20,878 bases of DNA from an uncultured Marvinbryantia sp. Lineage in GTDB: Bacteria; Bacillota; Clostridia; Lachnospirales; Lachnospiraceae. Position numbers and translations under genes: made by a program. The notes beneath the pieces were generated by a model. That model was not told the origin of the DNA, did not search any database, and worked only from the letters and a program-made list of their open reading frames with translations. Numbering within the stretch: the first letter of the stretch is position 1; each line of letters opens with the position of its first letter. Location: contig CAKRON010000041.1 of the NCBI GenBank assembly GCA_934373455.1, positions 1 through 20,878 of the forward strand, read 5' to 3'. Shown here in pieces: positions 16,225 to 20,878 of the stretch.

Positions 16225-16288
16225 TGAGTATTACTCACATCATGGTTTGAGTAAAATGAGTATCCACAATATTCAGCGAAGTTACTCA
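16225..16288. repeat. Cluster of five TGAGTA/TACTCA hexamers
   Basis: TGAGTA occurs at 16225-16230, 16248-16253 and 16257-16262; its complement TACTCA occurs at 16232-16237 and 16283-16288. The first two form a perfect palindrome with one central base. In a 466-base gap with no gene of its own, this may be a protein-binding array. Lying about 180 bases inside the proposed left end of the element, it could be arm-type integrase sites, but that is a guess. The rest of 16156-16364 shows nothing coding that I can support. Confidence 0.4.
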
Positions 16289-16381
16289 AGTTATCGCAAT
16301 TTCTAAAATTACCCAATTTTCATCAAAACATTATTATTATAAATTCTGAAAGGGAGTATCAGGAATGGAAGTGGCAATGCA

Positions 16382-16449
16382 ACAAAAAGAAGCTGCCATA
16401 AATGACAGCTTCTCGGTTACAAAATTACCAGGATTGCTCCTGCGTTTAC
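16382..16449 (-). ncRNA. Small antisense-type RNA with own promoter and terminator
   Basis: The promoter at 16456-16484 should start an RNA near 16449, and a terminator at 16383-16413 should end it near 16382, giving about 68 bases. The RNA begins GUAAACG. It has a 5-bp hairpin CAGGA-GCAA-UCCUG with a GNRA tetraloop (16429-16442), a short A/U linker, and then the terminator hairpin. No open reading frame of note fits inside. It is antisense to the short + strand frame at 16365-16496, which suggests the antitoxin RNA of a type I toxin-antitoxin pair. No known RNA family is recognised with certainty. Confidence 0.5.
16383..16413 (-). terminator. Terminator of the small RNA
   Basis: Read on the - strand, AGAAGCUG pairs with CAGCUUCU (16413-16406 and 16395-16388), extended inward by a G-U and two more pairs around a UUUA loop, and is followed by UUUUUG. 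The inner pair is a C-A mismatch on the + strand but G-U on the - strand, so it suits the - strand transcript. Confidence 0.75.
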
Positions 16450-16455
16450 AACATC

Positions 16456-16484
16456 ATACTAGCATAAACAGTATGCTTTGTCAA
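16456..16484 (-). promoter_or_regulatory. Strong promoter of the small RNA
   Basis: On the - strand, a perfect TTGACA (16484-16479) is followed after 17 bases by TAGTAT (16461-16456), with an extended -10 TGC directly before it. It lies about 38 bases beyond the stop of the PemK-like gene, so the RNA is not merely that gene's 3' end. Confidence 0.7.
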
Positions 16485-16521
16485 ACGATTTTGTAATCAG
16501 TATAGGGTATGTAATGGGTTA

Positions 16522-17204
16522 TCAGATGATACCGCAGGATTTCATTTTTTCACTGATTTGATTGAGGACGTATGGCTTTACATCACCAATCTTTTCAAAA
16601 TGTACCCGTGACAGGCTTACCTGTGTGATACGGGTTACATTTGCCCATCGTGGCATTAGTGGATAACCATAGACTTTATCTACTTTTACATTGTAGTCCA
16701 TGGCTTTGGGTTCTTGCGAAGAAAGTGGAATGACGATCAAAGAGTCCTTTAGATTTTTTAATATGATTGCAGGATGCCTTCCACCAAATTCTGTACCGAT
16801 ATTATAGCCAAAATCAACCCAGACTACAGCCTTACGTATCAAGACAAGGGAACGGGCAATTATTTCAATATCTTCATTTGGTACAGAGTTTTTTTTCACA
16901 GAAATAATATATTTGTCAGTTTCTTTATCATAGCAGTAATACTTGGAAACCACAGCCTGTTTTTCGGGTCGAAGCCATTGATATGTATTTTTTTTATTGT
17001 GTTTGGTAAGGCTATGGGTGGTATTTGGAATGATTTCTCATCCAGAATTAAGTTTGTTTTAAGAGTCGTCCATTTATAGTATTCATTTGCCAGTTTAATC
17101 TGTTCCGGTTCATGGAAATCTATCTGGGTAAAATGTTTCCGCAGGGTGGAAACTGTATTATTAAAGGAATGATTGGCATCATCCATAGTGGCGGTGTGTT
17201 TCAT
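16522..17204 (-). pseudogene. PemK/MazF-family toxin gene with N-terminal extension, frameshifted
   Basis: The C-terminal part (143 codons from GTG at 16953 to TGA at 16522) is a PemK/MazF-type domain: VVWVDFGYNIGTEFGGRHPAIIL, then LIVIPLSSQ and WANVTRITQVS, matching the conserved Gly-Arg-x-Pro and Thr-Arg motifs of this endoribonuclease fold. The N-terminal part (102 codons from ATG at 17204) has DANHSFNNTVSTLRKHF and IKLANEYYKWTTLKTN. The frames meet at a run of eight A (16988-16995 on the + strand as T). Adding one base joins them into about 227 residues. The upstream start has AAGGAG and a good promoter; the GTG has no convincing ribosome binding site. The gene is therefore either broken by a 1-base loss, expressed by slippage on the A8 run, or a sequencing error. 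No separate antitoxin gene is evident. Confidence 0.75.
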
Positions 17205-17232
17205 ATGGTTCTCCTTTCGGAATAATGATTTT

Positions 17233-17261
17233 ATTTTAGCAGATTATTTGACAAAGTACAA
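17233..17261 (-). promoter_or_regulatory. Promoter of the PemK-like gene
   Basis: On the - strand, TTGTAC (17261-17256) and TAAAAT (17238-17233) are 17 bases apart, with an extended -10 TGC before the latter. A possible + strand -10, TACAAT (17257-17262), overlaps the -35, so the divergent 49-codon gene may compete for the same site. Confidence 0.6.
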
Positions 17262-17287
17262 TATAAGAAAGACAGGGAGGGATTTCT

Positions 17288-17437
17288 TTGGCAAATAAAT
17301 ATGAGTTAATTTCAAAACTGGCAGAAGAGACAGCGAAAGAAGTTGTAAAAAGCGGGGAGACATGGAAACGGTTGCAGATGTACTTACTAGGGATAGCACA
17401 TGCGATGGAGATCATTGAATTATTAAAGTTGGATTAG
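17288..17437 (+). CDS. Small protein of 49 residues, TTG start, unknown function
   Basis: An AGGGAGG (17274-17280) lies 7 bases before TTG, which opens a 49-codon frame ending in TAG at 17435-17437. The product begins MANKYELISKLAEETAKEVV and ends GIAHAMEIIELLKLD, and is predicted to be largely helical. The first 20 residues remind me of the N-terminus of large helicase/methylase-type proteins of conjugative elements (MANKYE.IS.LA.ETA pattern), after which the likeness stops. It could therefore be a truncated relic or a genuine small protein. It is divergent from the toxin-like gene and upstream of the nuclease-family gene. The strong ribosome binding site is the main support for translation. 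Confidence 0.5.
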   Translation: MANKYELISKLAEETAKEVVKSGETWKRLQMYLLGIAHAMEIIELLKLD

Positions 17438-17534
17438 CAGAAAATATGGAACTTGTATCGGAGAAGAAGCTATGTTAATCTGTTATAAACAAACGGGAGA
17501 AAAGGAAGATTCGAAAAAAGAAAGAGGTGATACA

Positions 17535-18347
17535 ATGGCAGAGAACAATTCAAAAGAATTAGATTTTGACCGAAAGCATGAAGAAGATTTGCAACGTCTG
17601 CGGGGACTGAGATTGTTGGACGATGATTTCATGCAAAAGGTATTTGAGGATAAAGCGTGTACAGAGTTTTTGCTTCAGATTATTTTGAATCGAACGGATT
17701 TAAACGTATTACGTGTGAATGGACAGCAGGATATTAAAAATCTTCAGGGACGTTCGGTAAGACTGGATATACTGGCAGTTGATGCAGACAACAGAGTATA
17801 TAATATCGAGATACAGAGAAGTGACAAGGGCGCTGAAGTGAAAAGAGCAAGATATAACAGTAGCCTTATTGATGCAAACGTCACTGAACCGGGTGAAAAA
17901 TATGAAAATTTGTGTGAATCTTATGTTATATTTATTACAGAAAATGATATAATGAAAGTGGGATTACAAATCTATCATATTGATAGAACGGTTAAAGAAA
18001 CTGGCGAATTGTTTGGTGATGAATCGCATATTATATATGTGAACTCGCAAATTAAAGATGAATCTGCATTAGGAAAGTTGATGCATGATTTTTCCTGTAT
18101 CGATGCCAAGGATATGAAATATAAAATCCTGGCAGATCGAGTCCGATATTTCAAAGAAGATGAGAAAGGAGTTGCGACTATGTGTAGAGTGATGGAAGAT
18201 ATGAGAAATGAGACTGCGAGAGAAGAAAGAATGGCAATGGCACAGCGATTATTGAAGTTAGGAAAACTGTCATATGAAGAGATTGCAGAAACAGCAGTAC
18301 TGACAGTAGAAGAAGTCAAAGCTCTGGACGAGAAAGTGATTGCTTAG
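17535..18347 (+). CDS. PD-(D/E)XK nuclease family transposase (Rpn-like)
   Basis: This 270-residue protein belongs to the PDDEXK_2 family, annotated as PD-(D/E)XK nuclease family transposase and related to Rpn proteins. The core is LQGRSVRLDILAVDADNRVYNIEIQR, with D78, E92 and Q94 as the D...ExQ active-site residues, preceded by E44. Hallmarks RARYNSSLIDA, YVIFITENDIM, IYHIDRTV and HIIYVNSQIKDESALGKLMHDF follow. A C-terminal helical tail (LLKLGKLSYEEIAETAVLTVEEVKAL) is typical of intact members. The start at 17535 has AGAGGTGATACA before it and matches the family start (MAENNSKELDFDRK); an in-frame ATG at 17472 is possible but adds an unrelated charged stretch. Related Rpn proteins promote RecA-independent recombination; many copies occur in gut Clostridia. 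A terminator follows at once. Confidence 0.85.
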   Translation: MAENNSKELDFDRKHEEDLQRLRGLRLLDDDFMQKVFEDKACTEFLLQIILNRTDLNVLRVNGQQDIKNLQGRSVRLDILAVDADNRVYNIEIQRSDKGAEVKRARYNSSLIDANVTEPGEKYENLCESYVIFITENDIMKVGLQIYHIDRTVKETGELFGDESHIIYVNSQIKDESALGKLMHDFSCIDAKDMKYKILADRVRYFKEDEKGVATMCRVMEDMRNETAREERMAMAQRLLKLGKLSYEEIAETAVLTVEEVKALDEKVIA

Positions 18348-18394
18348 AGTAATATTTTATAAACAAAATATCTAATGAAAAAGTTTAAATCTAC

Positions 18395-18436
18395 ATAGCC
18401 AGATGGTTCCACCCAAAGGAATCACCTGGCTATTTT
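18395..18436 (+). terminator. Terminator after the PD-(D/E)XK gene
   Basis: Bases 18395-18410 pair with 18418-18433 (16 positions; one A-C mismatch and one G-U) around a 7-base loop, followed by TTTT. Confidence 0.8.
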
Positions 18437-18437
18437 C

Positions 18438-18590
18438 ATGCCCAGATATTATCCAATACAATATCAATCCCAGGCAGGACAGGCAAATATTCAGCTGCCT
18501 CTTTCTGTATCCGAGAACATTCCGATGGAGAAACATTTGCTGTTGTCAAAGAAAAATGAGGACAATGCTCAAAAACATTCCCCAACTTAA
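18438..18590 (+). other. 50-codon open frame in decayed sequence, possible transposase relic
   Basis: An ATG at 18438 opens a 50-codon frame (MPRYYPIQYQSQAGQANIQL ... LSVSENIPMEKHLLLSKKNE) that ends in TAA. It has no ribosome binding site, because the terminator hairpin lies directly upstream. The stretch I-x-LPLSVSENIP-x-x-HL loosely resembles the N-terminus of IS1182-type transposases. If so it is a dead fragment. The remainder of 18437-18640 shows no gene. Confidence 0.2.
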
Positions 18591-18640
18591 AAATTTGGGA
18601 AACACCGGAAATCGTTAATTAGCCGGAATGTAATCCAAAA

Positions 18641-18668
18641 GTCGCAGCACAGATGAATGCATAATCGA
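18641..18668 (+). repeat. Right copy of att-like repeat: displaced tsf 3' end
   Basis: The sequence encodes VAAQMNA plus stop in frame, as at the end of tsf, and shares the 14-base core GCAGCACAGATGAA (18644-18657). It has no upstream coding frame of its own, so it is most simply the original chromosomal end of tsf pushed aside by an insertion. Confidence 0.6.
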
Positions 18669-18694
18669 AAATTGTGTTAAATTTCTAAAATGAT

Positions 18695-18741
18695 AATAAC
18701 TCTTACGAATGATAGTGACATCGTTTGTAAGGGTTATTTTT
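18695..18741 (+). terminator. Strong hairpin terminator after the displaced tsf end
   Basis: Bases 18695-18713 pair with 18720-18738 over 19 positions (three G-U, no mismatch) with loop AGTGAC, followed by a five-T run (18737-18741). No gene precedes it now; it sits 31 bases after the displaced tsf stop. The distance is similar to that of the present tsf terminator (37 bases), so it was probably the original tsf terminator. Confidence 0.8.
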
Positions 18742-18800
18742 ATAGAAACTTAAGGAAAACCTTTTTCAACGACAGAAAGAGACAGAAGTGAAAAAATATC

Positions 18801-18833
18801 AATAATATATTAATAATATATTAATAATATATG
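18801..18833. repeat. Three tandem 11-base AT-only repeats
   Basis: AATAATATATT occurs twice in a row (18801-18811 and 18812-18822), with a third copy ending in G (18823-18833). The unit contains the palindrome AATATATT and equals about one helical turn. It lies in the 3' flank of the diguanylate cyclase gene. The region 18742-18900 has no gene. Confidence 0.8.
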
Positions 18834-18900
18834 GTTATATTGTCGCAATGAAGAAAAATAGGAATCGGTCTTGCACATCAGGTGCGAAAAGTATTGTAAT

Positions 18901-20034
18901 TTACCGAACCGTGTCTGCATGATATTGTTGCTTAACGGCATACATGGCATTATCCATATCTGTAAGGAATTTTTCAATATCATTTCCATGGCATTTGGCT
19001 GTGCCGAAGGAAAGTGATAGCTGGAATGGTTCGGATGTATGTTTGTTAAAGTGCTGAATATTTTTAATAATGCGAGACGTTAAGGCTTCCAGTTTTCTTC
19101 TGGAGCCTTTTTTTAAAAAGACAACAAATTCATCGCCTGCCATACGCACAGCAACAGAATCATTATCCACGGAGTTCACCAGGATATGCCCGATTGCGCT
19201 GATGGCACGGTCGCCTGCTAAGTGACCGTAAGTGTCGTTGATTATTTTAAAATCATTTACATCCAGCATAATGCCATATAATTGACCAGGCTGTTTTTTC
19301 TGGATATGGTAAAGATAATGATACATATACTTACGGTTAAAAAGACCGGATAAATCATCGATAAATGAATTAAAACTCTGGAATTCCACATACACAAGTA
19401 TAAATGCTACAGATACAGAAAGCCATCCTGTCGAAATACCGAAAAACATTCCCTGAATCACAGTACCGATAATACAGGGAACGACGAAATAGAAAATCGG
19501 GAAAAATCCGGGCATGACATTTTTTTCTTTCGCCAGGTATGTAACAAGAATACTTTCAATGTAGTAGACAAATACAATAACATATATAAGAAGGCTTAAC
19601 GGACCGCGATGATATTGATTAGCATCGTTGATCTGAAAGATGATTCCGGTACCAAAAAGATTGATAAACAGTGCGCAGGATGCGACCAGAAAAGGCAGCA
19701 CTAAAAAAGGTATTTTTGCCCGAAGGCGTGCCATATTGCGGTAAATGCGAAAATCAACAAACAGACTCCAGCAAAAGCCTGTCAGAGTCGCTGCACCGGT
19801 GCAGATGGTATTCAGAATATACTGAAGAATATAACAGCCCCAGAAAATTTTGCCATCAATTAAAAAGCTGGTTGTTTCTGCCACCAGCGCTGTAAAAGTT
19901 ACAATAAGCATAAAGTTGTATAATTTCTCGTCTAATAGTTTGGATTGTATGGTGCGATTCTTATGAATAAGAAGAAACAGCACAATGAGAGCACCGGTTA
20001 CATTGGCTACCAGAATTTCAGCGATATTAATCAT
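18901..20034 (-). CDS. Membrane-bound diguanylate cyclase (GGDEF domain)
   Basis: With the start at 20034 the product has 377 residues. That ATG is preceded by AAAGGA, whereas the longer frame would need a TTG at 20082 with no ribosome binding site. The first 220 residues contain about six or seven hydrophobic segments, forming a membrane sensor. The GGDEF domain follows: DDLSGLFNRKYM, LDVNDFKIINDTYGHLAGDRAI, then the active-site loop as AGDEF (299-303), a version found in active cyclases, and SFGTAKC. D259 and D301 are the expected metal ligands. The RxxD inhibitory site normally found nine residues before the loop is absent (DNDS), so product inhibition by that route is unlikely. The reaction is synthesis of cyclic di-GMP from two GTP; the signal sensed is unknown. 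It is monocistronic here, with no convincing terminator seen after it. Confidence 0.92.
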   Translation of the reverse strand: MINIAEILVANVTGALIVLFLLIHKNRTIQSKLLDEKLYNFMLIVTFTALVAETTSFLIDGKIFWGCYILQYILNTICTGAATLTGFCWSLFVDFRIYRNMARLRAKIPFLVLPFLVASCALFINLFGTGIIFQINDANQYHRGPLSLLIYVIVFVYYIESILVTYLAKEKNVMPGFFPIFYFVVPCIIGTVIQGMFFGISTGWLSVSVAFILVYVEFQSFNSFIDDLSGLFNRKYMYHYLYHIQKKQPGQLYGIMLDVNDFKIINDTYGHLAGDRAISAIGHILVNSVDNDSVAVRMAGDEFVVFLKKGSRRKLEALTSRIIKNIQHFNKHTSEPFQLSLSFGTAKCHGNDIEKFLTDMDNAMYAVKQQYHADTVR

Positions 20035-20269
20035 ATGATAAGTTCCTTTGTTCCTGTGGTATCTATGTATGTATTGTACCAAAGAATCAGCGAAAGTGGA
20101 ACTGTATTCTAATAAAATTCACATAATCTAAAAAAATAAGATCACAACAAAGCAGTAAATGAGGGAAATATAACAAAATTATCAGAAAATTAAGAAGAAA
20201 ACAAAGAATGTGAAACATAATGGAAGGAAAAGAAGTATAAACAAAGTCTTATAAAAATGGACGAATGGA

Positions 20270-20308
20270 TTGACGTTCGAAGATTTAAGACTTATACACA
20301 TAGTGTAT
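20270..20308 (+). promoter_or_regulatory. Promoter and operator-like inverted repeat of the secreted protein gene
   Basis: TTGACG (20270-20275) and TATACA (20293-20298) are separated by 17 bases. A perfect inverted repeat ATACAC-ATA-GTGTAT (20294-20308) overlaps the -10 and likely start point, the right place for a repressor. A second, wider inverted pair AAGTCTT/AAGACTT (20244-20250 and 20287-20293) brackets the -35. A leader of about 125 bases follows, with no riboswitch that I recognise. The rest of the gap 20035-20431 is AT-rich and empty. Confidence 0.6.
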
Positions 20309-20431
20309 CAGTATAGGTAATATTATGTCTAAAGACGCCTAAGACTGAACGTATTCTGTCCGGGGAGGAGGAATAGGCAATTTCGACGAAAAGAACAAAG
20401 AAAGAAGGAAATAAAAGAGAGGTTTTTAGTT

Positions 20432-20878
20432 ATGCGCATGAATAAGAAACTTAAAAATGTACTGGCCTTCGGGCTGGCGACTTCATTTGTGCTGACAAGT
20501 ACAATGGGGGCGTTAGCGACCGATGATGTCAATACCGATGCCTATGTATCAGAAGATACAGCAGACGAACAGGGAATTACAGCATATGCAACAAAATTAT
20601 GCTACTGTTACAGTTATTTTTTGGGATACAGTTAATGGGCAAATGGCAAAACAAGGATATATGAATTGTGAATTCCCAACGGATTCTATTGACGTAGATG
20701 TCAATAAATTCAATTTACCAAGTTGGTATGAACTCGATGGTAGTCAGGAAACAGTACATATCGACTATAATGGCTATAGTACGACTGCAACTGTAAATGT
20801 AAAACCTGCAGCTGTAGAAGAAGATGTGACAGTTGATGTAACAGTAAACTTCTATGATACTGAAGCAAAGGCTATGGT
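20432..20878 (+). pseudogene. Secreted repeat protein, frameshifted and cut by the window end
   Basis: An AGAGAGG 9 bases upstream supports the ATG at 20432. The first 30 residues are a clear signal peptide (MRMNKKLKNVLAFGLATSFV, then LTSTMGALA before TDD). The frame then stops at 20633-20635 after out-of-character cysteine- and tyrosine-rich residues. From about 20592 the +1 frame is open to the end of the window and reads YATVTVIFWDTVNGQMAKQG ..., rich in V, T and D. Removing one A of the four at 20593-20596 joins the two frames. The open part contains two related units, VTVIFWDTVNGQM and VTVNFYDTEAKAM, the start of a tandem repeat array as in Gram-positive surface proteins. Possible explanations are decay, phase variation or sequencing error. 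Confidence 0.7.

Larger units (their letters stand above)
16365..16496 (+). other. 43-codon reading frame, possible remnant of a type I toxin mRNA
   Basis: AAAGGGAG (16349-16356) lies 8 bases before an ATG that opens a 43-codon frame beginning MEVAMQQKEAAIND and ending at TAA. No transmembrane segment is present, and most of the frame runs through the complement of the small RNA at 16382-16449, including its terminator. The layout of a short + strand message overlapped at its 3' end by an antisense RNA resembles txpA/RatA and holin-like toxin loci of Firmicutes. The real toxin may once have lain between the start and the hairpin. Expression as a peptide is unproven. Confidence 0.25.
16035..18657. 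mobile_element. Remnant of an integrative element in the 3' end of tsf
   Basis: The segment is bounded by two imperfect copies of the tsf 3' end (core GCAGCACAGATGAA). Each copy is followed by a long G-U-rich hairpin terminator (16092-16155 and 18695-18741). This is the geometry left when a tyrosine-recombinase element enters a gene's 3' end and restores it with its own copy. Content between the copies is accessory: a repeat cluster, an antisense-type small RNA, a frameshifted PemK-like toxin gene, a 49-codon gene whose start resembles conjugative-element proteins, a PD-(D/E)XK nuclease-family gene and decayed sequence. There is no integrase, excisionase or relaxase, so if this was an element it is no longer mobile by itself. 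The boundaries are inferred from the repeats. Confidence 0.5.

Noticed and set aside
16125..16316. 63-codon frame on the - strand between tsf and the small RNA
   Set aside because: No convincing ribosome binding site, it runs through the tsf terminator, and no recognisable domain is seen. Part of it may be a dispersed intergenic repeat, which I cannot test here.
17472..17534. Upstream ATG at 17472 for the PD-(D/E)XK protein
   Set aside because: It adds 21 residues not matching the family start; the ATG at 17535 has a good ribosome binding site and the usual N-terminus.
18403..18618. 71-codon frame on the + strand after the PD-(D/E)XK gene
   Set aside because: It starts inside a terminator hairpin and has a cysteine- and arginine-rich composition unlike a real protein.
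20035..20082. Longer start (TTG at 20082) for the diguanylate cyclase
   Set aside because: No ribosome binding site before the TTG, and the added 16 residues are hydrophilic and unlike the family; the ATG at 20034 has AAAGGA upstream.
20305..20431. Cyclic di-GMP riboswitch in the leader of the secreted protein gene
   Set aside because: Tempting because of the nearby GGDEF gene, but the conserved core elements of class I or II are not visible.

Overview
The window looks like a piece of a low-to-mid GC Clostridia chromosome, most likely Lachnospiraceae (Blautia/Dorea/Ruminococcus type). The basis is the gene set and gene style: a Rel - MBL hydrolase - HemZ - HD-GYP - hisS - aspS cluster, strong AGGAGG ribosome binding sites, a MacB-type exporter with Gram-positive adaptors, and a PD-(D/E)XK family of the kind common in gut Clostridia. 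This assignment is inference; no rRNA or other marker is present.

Region 1 (1-6190, + strand) is a tightly packed housekeeping operon: the 3' end of a (p)ppGpp synthetase/hydrolase, a metallo-beta-lactamase-fold hydrolase, the radical SAM protein HemZ, an HD-GYP protein, hisS and aspS. It is closed by a long hairpin terminator (6143-6188). hisS carries an in-frame TGA at codon 163, with perfect family continuity on both sides.

Region 2 (6225-14237) holds a putative lipoprotein on the - strand and, divergent from it, a four-gene ABC exporter operon on the + strand: adaptor 1, ATPase, adaptor 2, MacB-type permease. Adaptor 2 is 1056 residues long because about 670 residues of acidic linkers and surface-adhesin-like beta modules are inserted into its coiled-coil hairpin.

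Region 3 (14211-16155) is the rpsB-tsf operon. Its likely promoter overlaps the terminator of the exporter operon, and it has a roughly 100-base structured leader.

Region 4 (about 16035-18657) appears to be a decayed integrative element inserted in the 3' end of tsf. The last seven codons and stop of tsf recur at 18641-18668 with only synonymous codon differences, followed by a second strong terminator that looks like the displaced original. Between the two copies lie a cluster of TGAGTA repeats, a small antisense-type RNA with its own promoter and terminator, a frameshifted PemK/MazF-type toxin gene, a 49-codon gene with a TTG start, a PD-(D/E)XK nuclease-family gene and non-coding remnants. 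No integrase is left.

Region 5 (18742-20878) holds an AT-rich tandem repeat, a membrane-bound diguanylate cyclase (AGDEF) on the - strand, and the start of a secreted repeat protein on the + strand. That last gene is frameshifted near codon 55 and runs off the window. No tRNA, rRNA or CRISPR array was seen.
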